Origin: an uncultured Verrucomicrobiales bacterium
GTDB lineage: Bacteria > Verrucomicrobiota > Verrucomicrobiia > Verrucomicrobiales > Akkermansiaceae
NCBI GenBank assembly: GCA_937928545.1
Contig: CALGJQ010000034.1
Span: 1 to 54,070, forward strand
Length of the DNA stretch: 54,070 nucleotides
Direction of reading: 5' to 3'
Shown: piece by piece, positions 17,671 to 26,321 of the stretch
How the letters are laid out: each line of letters begins with the position of its first letter
Position numbering within the stretch: position 1 is the stretch's first letter
The notes under the pieces: model-generated
The model's input: only the letters and a program-made list of their open reading frames with translations
The model's database searches: none
Told to the model about the DNA's origin: nothing
Translations under genes and position numbers: made by a program

Positions 17671-19053
17671 TTACTTGTAGATGTCACTGAGATCGTGGAT
17701 GAGGTATCCCTCGGGGATGGTGGCTCTGGCAGGTTTCTTTTTGACGAAGAGGCGAGCTTGGACGGTTCGGTTATCGGGGTTGGCGTATCGGGGGATTTTG
17801 TCCTCCAGTTCCGTGGTGAGGGCGGTGTAGGAGCGAATGGAGCCCCACTTGCACTCTCCGAGGTCGATGCGGTGATCATCTCGGACCCCGACGAGATCGA
17901 TCTGGGTATCCTTATTCCAGTAAGAGCCGACACTGAGGTTGCCTTCCACCTTTTCGCGGGTGTGGAGAAAGGGGAGGGCCTCTTGGCAGAGGCGCTCGAA
18001 ACAGTTGCCGAAGTAGGATTCGAGTTGAGGCTTGATGAGTAGGTCGTAGGCCTTGGTCGGGCCGTCTTTGCGGATGAGAGATTGGTTTGGGAAGACAAAG
18101 CGGAACCAGAAGCGGAGGACGGGATCTTCGATCCGAAAGCGAACACTGCGGTTTGCGGGTTTCCGAGTCGTGACTGGGTAATGGCGGGCGATGTAGCCGA
18201 GGTCGGTGAGCTGTTGCAGGTAATAATAGAGGGAACGGTCTGGGAGGCCGCTGCTTAGGGCGATTTGTTTGGCAGTGGGTGCTCCGTTGGCGATCGCCAT
18301 GAGGAGGGTGTAGTATTTTTCGACCTCGCGGAGTTCCTCGCGGAGGAGAAAGTCCGGCTCGCGTGCTAGGAGAGCATGAGGGCTGAGAAAGTGTTTGCGG
18401 ATTGAGGTGGCGATCGAGTCGGTCCGCTCGAGAAGCTCCAGATAGTAGGGAATGCCTCCGCAAAGAAAGTAGGTGGCGGCGAGGTCAGTAGGGGAGAGGC
18501 CCTTGTGAAAGCGTGCGGCCTCTCGGTAAGTGAAGGGTTGCAGTAAGATCTGACCGGTGCGACGACCGTAGAGCGGGCTTTTGCTGCCGAGGACTTCGCG
18601 CTCCATGAAGCCGAGGTAGGAGCCGCAGAGGATGAGAAAAATGTCGCCCGATTTTTTCCACTGCTGATCCCAAAGTTGCTGGATGATACTGGGAAGAGCG
18701 GGGGTGGTGGCGACGATCCATTGAAATTCATCGAGGGTGAGGATGAACTTTTTGCCAGGTGGGCGGTGTTCGATGACGAGCTCGAGGGCATCCTTCCAGC
18801 CATCCACTCCCATGCGAGCGATGAAGGGTTTTTCTAATTCAACGGCGGCGGCGGCTAGGAATTCCCGGATCTGGGATTCTTCAGAGGTTTCTTTTCCCAT
18901 GAAGTAGAGAGAAGGATGCTGGTCCATAAAGTGAACCACCATCTCGGTCTTGCCAACTCGGCGGCGGCCATAGACTGGGAAGAACTGGCTCTTGGGGGAT
19001 TGGTAGGCTTCTTCGAGGATTTGTAGCTCAGTCTCACGTCCAAAGAAATTCAT
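17671..19053 (-). CDS. AAA ATPase with C-terminal DUF234 (PD-(D/E)XK-like) nuclease domain
   Basis: A 460-residue protein from ATG 19053, which has an AGAGG site just upstream; a TTG at 19065 is less likely. It opens NFFGRETEL, the hallmark of the archaeal-type ATPase family (PF01637). Walker A is GRRRVGKT (residues 29-36), Walker B is FILTLDEF (about 103-110), and a sensor-like LILCGSYLGFM follows. A winged-helix segment (PTAKQIALSSGLPDRSLYYY) leads to a DUF234 domain with FERLCQEALP, QIDLVG near 386 and ECK at about 400-402, which fit a PD-(D/E)XK core. These genes are common as solitary, often multi-copy units in archaea and bacteria; their biological role is unclear. Here repeats flank both sides. 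No partner gene lies within it. Confidence 0.88.
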   Translation of the reverse strand: MNFFGRETELQILEEAYQSPKSQFFPVYGRRRVGKTEMVVHFMDQHPSLYFMGKETSEESQIREFLAAAAVELEKPFIARMGVDGWKDALELVIEHRPPGKKFILTLDEFQWIVATTPALPSIIQQLWDQQWKKSGDIFLILCGSYLGFMEREVLGSKSPLYGRRTGQILLQPFTYREAARFHKGLSPTDLAATYFLCGGIPYYLELLERTDSIATSIRKHFLSPHALLAREPDFLLREELREVEKYYTLLMAIANGAPTAKQIALSSGLPDRSLYYYLQQLTDLGYIARHYPVTTRKPANRSVRFRIEDPVLRFWFRFVFPNQSLIRKDGPTKAYDLLIKPQLESYFGNCFERLCQEALPFLHTREKVEGNLSVGSYWNKDTQIDLVGVRDDHRIDLGECKWGSIRSYTALTTELEDKIPRYANPDNRTVQARLFVKKKPARATIPEGYLIHDLSDIYK

Positions 19054-19063
19054 GCCTCTATTC

Positions 19064-19114
19064 AACTTGTCGTGACAAGACTTGTCAAGTCGTGTCTCGT
19101 CAAGTCGTGTCTCG
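19064..19114. repeat. direct-repeat copy 2 plus tandem 15-mers upstream of ATPase
   Basis: Bases 19064-19084 match 17628-17648 exactly. This copy holds the near-palindrome CTTGTC-GT-GACAAG and then ACTTG-T-CAAGT. It is followed by two perfect tandem copies of TCAAGTCGTGTCTCG (19085-19099 and 19100-19114). The block lies 11 to 61 bases upstream of the ATPase ATG, where a promoter and operator would be, so it may be an autoregulatory binding site or one end of a mobile unit. Confidence 0.75.
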
Positions 19115-19151
19115 TTTAAAAATCAGTCAGATGACGTTTCGTTCAGGCCGC

Positions 19152-19188
19152 AAAAAAAGCCCGCCGGGTCAGTGACCGGGCGGGCTTT
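19152..19188 (-). terminator. rho-independent terminator of the cyclophilin transcript
   Basis: AAAGCCCGCC (19156-19165) pairs with GGCGGGCTTT (19179-19188), extended inward by GGTC/GACC after one mismatch, with a three-base loop. On the minus strand the stem is followed by seven Ts (complement of 19152-19158). It lies 19 bases past the cyclophilin stop and before the ATPase promoter region. Confidence 0.85.
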
Positions 19189-19206
19189 GTGAAAGGAAGT
19201 TTTCGA

Positions 19207-19695
19207 CTAAATTAACCAGTCGGTGATGCGGTCTTCGTGGGCTTTGAAGAGTTCATCGGCGGAACCATGGACGACGATTTCGTTGATGAGGTCGCCGCCT
19301 TTGATGGAGTCGATGACGTCTTGGCCTTCGGTGGTCTCTCCGAAGACGGTGTGTTTTCCGTCGAGGTGGGGAGTGGGGCAATGCGTGATGAAGAATTGCG
19401 AGCCGTTGGTGTTGGGTCCGGCGTTGGCCATGGAGAGCATGCCGGGCTTGTCGTGACGACGGTGAGGCTTGCATTCGCACTCGAATTTGTAGCCGGGGTT
19501 ACCGGTTCCGCTGCCTTGTGGGCAACCGCCTTGGATCATGAAGTTCGGGATGACACGGTGGAACTTAAGTCCGTTGTAAAATCCGCGGGAGGCGAGGTGG
19601 AGGAATGAGCAAACGGTGACGGGGGCGTCATCGGGAAAAAGGGTGAGATTGATGTCTCCCTTACTGGTTTTGATGGTGATTTTAATGTCGTCCAT
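19207..19695 (-). CDS. ppiB: cyclophilin-type peptidyl-prolyl cis-trans isomerase
   Basis: A 162-residue single-domain cyclophilin with no signal peptide, so cytoplasmic. Family motifs are intact: [13 protein letters not shown] with the catalytic Arg, then [19 protein letters not shown], and [11 protein letters not shown]. It catalyses proline isomerisation in protein folding. The length fits small bacterial cyclophilins such as PpiB. ATG 19695 is the only good start. It sits 10 bases downstream of the polyprenyl synthase gene on the same strand, so the two are probably co-transcribed and ended by the terminator at 19152-19188. The symbol is a family-level choice. Confidence 0.95.
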   Translation of the reverse strand: MDDIKITIKTSKGDINLTLFPDDAPVTVCSFLHLASRGFYNGLKFHRVIPNFMIQGGCPQGSGTGNPGYKFECECKPHRRHDKPGMLSMANAGPNTNGSQFFITHCPTPHLDGKHTVFGETTEGQDVIDSIKGGDLINEIVVHGSADELFKAHEDRITDWLI

Positions 19696-19705
19696 GATGT
19701 GATGA

Positions 19706-20713
19706 TTAACGGCAGCCTTGTAATAACTGGTCCACGAAGAGGGTGATGTTGTTCATGGCCGTTGTAAATTCCGAAGGTGCAAGAAGGTCGAGGGTGGCGC
19801 GGGCCTCCGCGACTAATTGCGTGGCGGTTTCGAGAGCTTCGGCCATCGATCCTTCATATTCGGCAATGCCGACGAGGACGGGGAGATCGAGAGGCTGTTG
19901 TTCGATGATTCGCTTTGAGAGCTGCTCTTTTTGTTTGGGATCAGCTCGTTCGAGAAGGTTGAGAATGGGGAGTGTTAGCTTTCCTTTTTCGAGATCGGTG
20001 CCGAGGGTTTTACCGATTTGATCTTCAGATCCGATGAGGTCCACGACGTCATCGTAGATTTGATAAGCGGTGCCGAGTTTCATGCCGTAGTCGAACATGG
20101 CGTCGCTGATCTCTTTAGGAGTCTCAGAGATCATTGCTGAGAGTTGACAAGCGGCGGCGAAGAGGGCGCCGGTTTTCATCTCGATCATTTTGAAGTAATC
20201 CTTCTTGGTGACGTTGAGATCGAAGCGGCGTTGAGATTGGAGGATTTCTCCTTGGCAAACTTCGCGCGAGGCGAGGCTGATGGCGCGGCAAATTTCGCGG
20301 TTGTCGAAATCGGTCGAAAGCTTGAGCGCATGAGAAAAGAGGGCATCGCCCAAGAGGACGGCCATGCCGTTTCCCCACTTGGCGTTTGCGGTTGCGACTT
20401 GGCGGCGGGTGGTGGCTCCATCGATAATATCATCATGGACCAAGGTGGCCATGTGGATGAGTTCTAGAATGACTCCCAGATTGAGGTGGTCGTCTTCGAG
20501 GTCTCCGGTCGCGCCACCGGTGAGGATGGCGAGGGCCGGGCGGATGCGTTTGCCGTTCGTATCGCAAATATACTCCATGTAGGGCTCTACTCCGGGATCG
20601 AAAGCTTGCACCTGCTCGAGAATCTGAGATTCGACCTTCTCGATATGAGGGCGAACGAGATCGAAAGGAAAAAGCTCCGGGTTAACGGTTTCGCGATTGA
20701 TGGTCATCGTCAT
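19706..20713 (-). CDS. trans-polyprenyl diphosphate synthase
   Basis: A 335-residue enzyme that condenses isopentenyl diphosphate units onto an allylic primer, most likely for the quinone side chain. The first Asp-rich motif is DDIID (about residues 94-98) and the second DDVVD (about 221-225). GKRIRPAL before the first motif and KTGALF between them are also family signatures. The frame is open to TTG 20749, but ATG 20713 gives a normal N-terminus. Chain length cannot be read with confidence from sequence alone. It is upstream of the cyclophilin gene by 10 bases. The start faces the divergent DUF1080 gene across about 113 bases. Confidence 0.93.
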   Translation of the reverse strand: MTMTINRETVNPELFPFDLVRPHIEKVESQILEQVQAFDPGVEPYMEYICDTNGKRIRPALAILTGGATGDLEDDHLNLGVILELIHMATLVHDDIIDGATTRRQVATANAKWGNGMAVLLGDALFSHALKLSTDFDNREICRAISLASREVCQGEILQSQRRFDLNVTKKDYFKMIEMKTGALFAAACQLSAMISETPKEISDAMFDYGMKLGTAYQIYDDVVDLIGSEDQIGKTLGTDLEKGKLTLPILNLLERADPKQKEQLSKRIIEQQPLDLPVLVGIAEYEGSMAEALETATQLVAEARATLDLLAPSEFTTAMNNITLFVDQLLQGCR

Positions 20714-20826
20714 GGCTAAACTTTCACAAATTCCTGAAAATTGCAACACATATGAATGAAAAACCGGTCGAATGTTTGTTCTAAGCCATTGCAGAGGCTG
20801 AGGGAATGGGCTTGAATCATGACACT

Positions 20827-21603
20827 ATGAACTTAGGAAAACGTTTAATGATCGGTGGTGTCGTTGTGATCGGAGGAATTGCGACTGCAGCGAAATTTGG
20901 AGAAAAGCCAGCAACCCCTCAACTCCCAGGAGTCCCTTGGGTGGTGCATGATGGAACCCGCCCTCAGCCAAAGAAGGTTGAGACGAAAGGAGCGGTGAGT
21001 GTGTTAGCACCTGCTGATGCGAAGGTTCTGTTTGACGGGACTGATTTGGAGGCTTGGACCGGTGCAGAGTGGACAGTGAAAGATGGAATCATGATCGCCT
21101 CGCCCAAGGACATCCGCACGAAGGAAGAGTTTCGGGATTTTCAAATGCACATCGAGTGGCGCATTCCTAAAGACCGGAAGGTCGATGGCCAAAAGGGAGG
21201 CAATAGCGGAGTTTTCCTGATGGGAATGTATGAGGTCCAGATTTTGGCCTGCTATGATAATAAGAGCTACCCCGATGGCCAAGCTGGGGGAATGTATGGG
21301 CAATTTCCTCCTCTCGTGAATGCTTCACAGCCGAAGGGGGAGTGGAATAGCTACGATCTCGTTTTTAAAGCGCCTCGCTATGAGGGGGAAAAAGTCGTGG
21401 AGCCTGCGAAGCTCACTCTTTTCCATAACGGGGTTCTTCTTCACAATGCGAAGGAATATTATGGGCCAACTCAGCACAAGAAGCTCGCTAGCTATCCTGC
21501 GAAGCACCCTGAAAAGGGGCCGATTCGTCTTCAGTGGCATAGCGATCCCATCGAATTCCGGAATATATGGATCCGTGAAGTGGGCGACTATGACGAAAAG
21601 TAA
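20827..21603 (+). CDS. membrane-anchored or exported DUF1080 protein
   Basis: About 258 residues from ATG 20827. An N-terminal hydrophobic segment (LMIGGVVVIGGIATAA) serves as signal or anchor. A Pro-rich linker (PQLPGVPWVVHDGTRPQPKK) leads to one DUF1080 domain that opens VLFDGTDLEAW, contains NSGVFLMGMYEVQIL and GGMYGQFPPLVNAS, and ends IRLQWHSDPIEFRNIWIR. The PWVVHDGTRPQP linker is typical of this subgroup of Verrucomicrobia and Planctomycetes. Substrates are not established for most members. A longer frame from 20806 adds only seven residues. The next gene starts 88 bases downstream and may be separate. Confidence 0.88.
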   Translation: MNLGKRLMIGGVVVIGGIATAAKFGEKPATPQLPGVPWVVHDGTRPQPKKVETKGAVSVLAPADAKVLFDGTDLEAWTGAEWTVKDGIMIASPKDIRTKEEFRDFQMHIEWRIPKDRKVDGQKGGNSGVFLMGMYEVQILACYDNKSYPDGQAGGMYGQFPPLVNASQPKGEWNSYDLVFKAPRYEGEKVVEPAKLTLFHNGVLLHNAKEYYGPTQHKKLASYPAKHPEKGPIRLQWHSDPIEFRNIWIREVGDYDEK

Positions 21604-21691
21604 TTTTAAATTCCTGTAACCAAGTCCGTGGAAATTTCATAAGAGATTGTAATCACCAATTTCTCTTCCCCTGCTAAAAAGCTACTTGATC

Positions 21692-23902
21692 ATGAAAACG
21701 AAACACATTCTTCTCCCCATTCTTACTGGTGGAGCACTCATTCTCCCTTCTTGGGGAGACTCAGCCGCTCAGCTGATCCAAGCTGAACTCAAAGAAGCTC
21801 CTGCGAAAGCTGCTGAGCTGACTGTCGTCCCAGATTTTGACATCAATGCGATGGCTAAAAAACTGGGCTTTGCCGCTCATGCTCCGAAAAATACCGAAGG
21901 ATATCTTTCGGTCATCGGTGGCTACGACATGTTTGATCGCCTGACTAAAACCGAGATGGGTCAGTTCGCGATGGAGATGCTCGCTGGCTCGGGTTTATCT
22001 CTTGAGGAAATTGAAGCAGACGAGGATATGATGATGCTCAAGAGCATTTTGGGTGAAGAGATCTTCGCCATCTTTGGTGATGATTCCGGCAAGCAAGGAG
22101 TTCATCTTAACACGATCAATAGGTCGTCGGGGTTCCATCAGATGAAGATGATAGTCAAGATTGCTGAGATGGGATTCGGTGGGAATTCTGATCCTAGTGA
22201 GATGGAAGATGCTGCGATGGGAATGTTTGCAGGCTTGATAGGTGATCCCAAAGCGGGCCTCCCTGTTTTTGAAAAAGCGACGATGCCGCCAGTTACGATT
22301 GGTTTCAAAGTGAGTGACGCTGACCAGCGGGAGCAGTTCTCCGAGATGATCGTGGGAATGATGATGTCGGTGATGGATGATGATGCTCCGCTCGAGGAAA
22401 TTGATCAGAAAAAGGGAGATATTCAGCTCTCTGGTTTTTCAGTGATTGGGAAAAAGTTGGCGGGAATGATCGGCGACAATGATCGGGCCCAAATGAATAA
22501 GATGTTCGGTTCTGAGGCTGGGACCGCGCGCTTTGTTAAAGCGCTTGAGACGAAGAATCTTCATGTCGCGACTGGCGTCAAAGGGGATTATATCTTCATC
22601 CACCTGGGTGCATCTCTCGACGGTTTAGAGTTTGCGGCCAAGCCGGAAGAATCACTTCTCGCCAACTCAGGGCTCGATTTCCTCAAGGGCTATGCGGACA
22701 AAGATATCCGTATGTTTCTCTTTGGGGAAGAAGAGGCCTTCCAGCAAATGACCGAAAAGAGTGAGGTGCTCGCTTCAATGGTAGAAGGATTGAAAGCAGG
22801 TCTTTCTGAGACTGATGTCTTTGGTGATACCCGTGATATTCAAGCTCTTCTCGGGCATGTCGCCAGCGTCGAAGGCTCGCTTTTCGAAATGATCGATTAC
22901 GGTCGTACTGGCTTAGTTGGATTCCTCGAAGAAGGGTTCAAAATTGAATCTCACGGCGGAAGTAACCTCCCCATGATCGATACCGAGAAGCCTCATACCT
23001 TCTCAAGTCTCGGCGAGATGGAGGATGTTCTCTACTTCACGAACACTCGGACGAATCCCGAGTTTACTTCTAAGCTTCTTGATATGGTGGACTCCCTCGG
23101 GCAGGCCGTTTATCAAATGGGTGATCGCGTTGCTGGATTGGAAACTGACGATGGTGATCTCAATGAGTTCAGCGAAGGCTTCAAGATGTTCGATCAAGTT
23201 GCAGCCGGTGATCTCAAGCAAATTTGGGAAGCTTTCACGAGTGATTGGGCTCAGGGCACCGGTGATGAGGGAGCTCTCATCATCGACACTCGGGGAACTC
23301 TCCCAAAGGTTCCCGGCGTGCCTGGAGCCGTGATCGAGAAAGGTCGTATTCCTCGGATCGCCTATGTCACGCCAGTGACAGATCGCGCTAAGATGGGTAA
23401 TGCGTGGACTCGGATTGAGAAATCCATCGCCAACATCCTGAAGACCGTCAAGGAAATGGAAGGACCAGAAATCCCGATGCAGGAAATTGACGATAACACC
23501 AAAGAGGGCGTCACTTATTACAGCACTGCGATCCAATTTTCGACAAAGGACGCACGTCCGGTAGTTGGAATGACCGATGAGCACTTCTACTTCTCGACTT
23601 CACAGAAGTTTATCGCGGAATTGAACACCAAGTTGGCTGGTGGAGAAGCTCCTGAGCGCAAGGGTTCCTATTCCCGACTCAATCTCAACGCGATGCAAGG
23701 CCTTGCAGAATACTGGGTGACTCTTTTGAAAGAGAACGCCGATGAGGTCTTCGAGAGCGATTACCAAAAGGACGACTTCAATGAGAATCTCCCGTTGGTT
23801 GAGAAAGCACTGAAGGCTTTCGGTCAGTTCGAGGAAATTACCTCTCATACTCGTAAAGAAGGGGACGAATCTCGTTCGTCGATTCACTTCAAGATGAAGT
23901 AA
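21692..23902 (+). CDS. large exported protein of unknown function
   Basis: A 736-residue protein from ATG 21692 (a TTG lies two codons earlier). The signal peptide runs MKTKHILLPILTGGALILPSWG and is cut before DSAAQ. The mature part is acidic and Met-rich with alternating strands and helices. It includes a segment opening GYLSVIGGYDMFDRL, repeated FAMEML/MMSVMDDD-like helices, and a late SYSRLNLNAM. The layout superficially resembles DUF3352-type proteins, but I cannot confirm this. A strong terminator follows 24 bases after the stop, so it is probably its own transcript. No Shine-Dalgarno is visible. Confidence 0.85.
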   Translation: MKTKHILLPILTGGALILPSWGDSAAQLIQAELKEAPAKAAELTVVPDFDINAMAKKLGFAAHAPKNTEGYLSVIGGYDMFDRLTKTEMGQFAMEMLAGSGLSLEEIEADEDMMMLKSILGEEIFAIFGDDSGKQGVHLNTINRSSGFHQMKMIVKIAEMGFGGNSDPSEMEDAAMGMFAGLIGDPKAGLPVFEKATMPPVTIGFKVSDADQREQFSEMIVGMMMSVMDDDAPLEEIDQKKGDIQLSGFSVIGKKLAGMIGDNDRAQMNKMFGSEAGTARFVKALETKNLHVATGVKGDYIFIHLGASLDGLEFAAKPEESLLANSGLDFLKGYADKDIRMFLFGEEEAFQQMTEKSEVLASMVEGLKAGLSETDVFGDTRDIQALLGHVASVEGSLFEMIDYGRTGLVGFLEEGFKIESHGGSNLPMIDTEKPHTFSSLGEMEDVLYFTNTRTNPEFTSKLLDMVDSLGQAVYQMGDRVAGLETDDGDLNEFSEGFKMFDQVAAGDLKQIWEAFTSDWAQGTGDEGALIIDTRGTLPKVPGVPGAVIEKGRIPRIAYVTPVTDRAKMGNAWTRIEKSIANILKTVKEMEGPEIPMQEIDDNTKEGVTYYSTAIQFSTKDARPVVGMTDEHFYFSTSQKFIAELNTKLAGGEAPERKGSYSRLNLNAMQGLAEYWVTLLKENADEVFESDYQKDDFNENLPLVEKALKAFGQFEEITSHTRKEGDESRSSIHFKMK

Positions 23903-23925
23903 ATCGACTGAGATGAGATTTTCTC

Positions 23926-23958
23926 AAAGCCTCGCCGGATGACTGGTGAGGCTTTTTT
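23926..23958 (+). terminator. rho-independent terminator
   Basis: AAAGCCTCGCC (23926-23936) pairs with GGTGAGGCTTT (23945-23955) with one G-T wobble and an eight-base loop, followed by a T-run to 23958. It closes the transcript of the large exported protein and separates it from the VWA gene. Confidence 0.9.
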
Positions 23959-24031
23959 GTGTTTTAACCATGATTCTCAACGAAATCTCCTCGCCATTCT
24001 CTCTGACCCTACTAGCCTGCCGCTTAAGACG

Positions 24032-25105
24032 ATGAGTGAGATTTACGTGACTGAGACTGATCCCGATCAGTTGGCTGTAAACGCCCAAGCGGTGAAAATC
24101 GCCAATGATCGGCGGCGTCGGCAGGAAGGGATTCAGTCGGCCGTTACGGCATTTCTGGGCTTTGGAGTGGTGTTGGCCATGCTCGCCATTATTGCGCTCA
24201 TCCCTTCACGAAAGGACATTCCTCAGATCGTAAGTTATCAGGCCGCGGCTCCAGAGGAGGATCCGCCGATGAAGATGAAGGAGCTCACCAACAATGCGCA
24301 ACCTAAGCCGCCGGGTGCCAGTTCTACGATGGCTAAGGTGATCGCGGCTCAGGCGACAAGCCCGGTCGCAGTTCCCATCCCGGTGACCGCAAATCCGGAT
24401 AGCTTGTTCGGGATGGAGGAGGACTTTGGCGCGGGCTTCGGAAGTGGAGTGGGCGACGGCGATGGCGGTGGAGGTGCGACCTTTTTTGGGAGTCATCGTC
24501 GTGGACGAAATGTCGTTTTCTGTGTCGATTTTTCAGGTTCGATGGAGTCGGATGCCGAAACAGGGGGGACTCGGATTTCAGCTCTTAAAAAGGAACTAGA
24601 AAAAGCGATCAGCGGGCTTTCGGCAAATATGAATGTCTCGGTGATCTTTTTTTCAACGACAGGATGGACGATTGATACCAAAGGTCCCGACCACTATTCC
24701 AATGGTTGGTCTGGAGTGGGCAAAGTCCCGTCGGTGACGTGGTATCCGGCAAACCAGAGGCTCAAAGGAGTTGTCATTGATGCGGTGAAAAAAATGCCAG
24801 CCAAGGGGGGGACAAACTGGTATCCGCCCTTGAAGATGGCCTTTTCAATGGAGCCTCGCCCCAACATTGTCTATCTGCTTTCGGATGGGCAACCGACGGA
24901 TGCAGAAACGGTTTTGGGAGAAATGTCTGATATTAATCCAGGTGGTATCCCAGTTGACACGATTGCTTTTGAACTTCCGGGGACTCCGGCGCTCCAACTT
25001 CAAATGATTGCCGAAGACACGGGAGGGAAATTTTCCATGATTTACAAAGGCAAGCGTCTTACCGGCAGCAGTGCGGAAGAGTATACCAGTTCGGAATACG
25101 ATTGA
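24032..25105 (+). CDS. membrane-anchored von Willebrand factor A (VWA) domain protein
   Basis: About 357 residues from ATG 24032. The frame extends upstream to 23939 but that part overlaps the terminator and is unlikely to be translated. Residues 1-36 are cytoplasmic and charged, a membrane helix spans about 37-58 (AVTAFLGFGVVLAMLAIIALI), then comes a Pro-rich and Gly/Asp-rich linker, and a VWA domain from about 155. The MIDAS motif is DFSGS, with GGTNWYPPL and LLSDGQPTD downstream, so the metal site looks complete. Such proteins act in protein-protein contacts at the envelope. Its TGA overlaps the start of the HAD gene (TGATG), which suggests translational coupling. Confidence 0.88.
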   Translation: MSEIYVTETDPDQLAVNAQAVKIANDRRRRQEGIQSAVTAFLGFGVVLAMLAIIALIPSRKDIPQIVSYQAAAPEEDPPMKMKELTNNAQPKPPGASSTMAKVIAAQATSPVAVPIPVTANPDSLFGMEEDFGAGFGSGVGDGDGGGGATFFGSHRRGRNVVFCVDFSGSMESDAETGGTRISALKKELEKAISGLSANMNVSVIFFSTTGWTIDTKGPDHYSNGWSGVGKVPSVTWYPANQRLKGVVIDAVKKMPAKGGTNWYPPLKMAFSMEPRPNIVYLLSDGQPTDAETVLGEMSDINPGGIPVDTIAFELPGTPALQLQMIAEDTGGKFSMIYKGKRLTGSSAEEYTSSEYD

Positions 25106-25746
25106 TGAAAGCCCTCGTCTTCGACATCGACGGCACCTTGACGCAGACAAATGCGGTCGATTCCCTTTGCTTCACTCAGGCCATCCAAGAGGTGCTTGGC
25201 GTCGAGGATTTTGACACCGATTGGTCGAGTTATCAGTTTGTGACGGATAGCGGGGTCGCGCAGGAAATCTCCCAACGCTACTGTGATCGCCCCATGAGTG
25301 GGAGTTTGACCAAGGCCCTTTACCAACGGCTTGTCGAACTGCTTCAAGAGCAGCCTAAAGAGAGTTTTCAAGAAGTTCCCGGGGCCATCGACTTTCTAAA
25401 ACAGCTGCAAGCATCGCCCGATTATGCAGTCTCGCTTGCCACGGGAGCGCATCGTGAATCTGCGCTCTATAAATTGGAAACAGCTGGTTTCGATACCTCC
25501 GAAATCCCTCTGGCGAGTTCCTCTGACGCGGTGGTCCGGGAGCACATCATGCTCCAAGCTCTTGATCGCTCGGCTCAGCAAGAGCGAGCTCGCTTCAGCA
25601 GTGTCACTTACTTTGGTGATGCGTCTTGGGATGTTGAAGCTAGCTCAAACCTTGGCTGGCGCTTAATTGGGATTGGTTCGGAGCTGGAGACCGAATTGAC
25701 GTTTCCTGACTTCTCCGATCCTGACGCGATTATGCGCTGTCTGTGA
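25105..25746 (+). CDS. HAD-superfamily phosphatase (phosphoglycolate phosphatase-like)
   Basis: A 213-residue cytoplasmic HAD hydrolase. Motif I is VFDIDGTLT with the nucleophile Asp7 and acid Asp9. A helical cap follows. Motif II is SLATGAH, with the Thr in the usual Ser/Thr position. Motif IV is TYFGDASWDVEAS, supplying the metal-binding Asp residues. ATG 25105 shares a base with the VWA stop codon. It most resembles Gph-like phosphatases, but the substrate is not readable. Pairing with a VWA membrane protein is unusual for a housekeeping phosphatase and may just reflect local operon structure. Confidence 0.88.
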   Translation: MKALVFDIDGTLTQTNAVDSLCFTQAIQEVLGVEDFDTDWSSYQFVTDSGVAQEISQRYCDRPMSGSLTKALYQRLVELLQEQPKESFQEVPGAIDFLKQLQASPDYAVSLATGAHRESALYKLETAGFDTSEIPLASSSDAVVREHIMLQALDRSAQQERARFSSVTYFGDASWDVEASSNLGWRLIGIGSELETELTFPDFSDPDAIMRCL

Positions 25747-25796
25747 TTGATGCTTTTTGGAGTTCAGTAAACCAGATAAGGTCATCCAAAGTGAAT

Positions 25797-26309
25797 ATGA
25801 AACGCCTTCTTCACGTTCTATTTTCTATGGGATTCGTAGTCTTGGCTCTTGGTGCTTCTTTGGCATGCTCAGCCTGTTCCAGTTCACGAACTGTGAATGC
25901 GGATGAAATCATCGAGCCCGGGCGCCACGTGAGTCGCTCGGTGATAGGGAGTGATATTCTGGTGAAAAAGGGGAGCACCTTTGAAGTTTCCTTTAGTTCG
26001 GGAAGTCGTTTCTTTATCGAGAAAGGAGGCGCGCTCGTGGGCTTCCAATCCGGGGTTCGCGATACTCGAATTTATGCTGAGAAAGGGGCTCACTTTCCGA
26101 ATCGTAAATATTTGTCTCAAACTCCGATTGAAATCGTGCCGAGTGCTTCGAAATCCTTTCGCGATCGTTCCAAGGCTCTTCCGCCTTTGACGAGTCGGGT
26201 GACTGAGAGCGAAGCGATCTTCTACGACGATTATTATTATTACCACGACCGGAGATCTCGATCCGGTGCGACTTCAGTGAGGCCGTCCTCCTACAAAACC
26301 AAAGACTAA
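25797..26309 (+). CDS. probable lipoprotein of unknown function
   Basis: About 170 residues from ATG 25797. The frame is open to 25743, but the extra residues lack a signal and overlap the HAD gene end. The N-terminus (MKRLLHVLFSMGFVVLALGA then SLACSACSSS) is a signal peptide with several cysteines, so lipidation is likely though the lipobox is not ideal. The mature part holds short strands (RSVIGSDILVKKGSTFEVSF, FFIEKGGALVGF, TRIYAEKGAHF) that look like a small beta-solenoid, and a Tyr-rich stretch (DDYYYYHDRRSR) near the end. No family is recognised. The barrel gene follows 12 bases later. Confidence 0.75.
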   Translation: MKRLLHVLFSMGFVVLALGASLACSACSSSRTVNADEIIEPGRHVSRSVIGSDILVKKGSTFEVSFSSGSRFFIEKGGALVGFQSGVRDTRIYAEKGAHFPNRKYLSQTPIEIVPSASKSFRDRSKALPPLTSRVTESEAIFYDDYYYYHDRRSRSGATSVRPSSYKTKD

Positions 26310-26321
26310 ACCGATAAACTC

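Noticed and set aside
17628..19114. Classical insertion sequence
   Set aside because: The enclosed gene is an ATPase-nuclease with no transposase motif, and the repeats are direct rather than terminal inverted.
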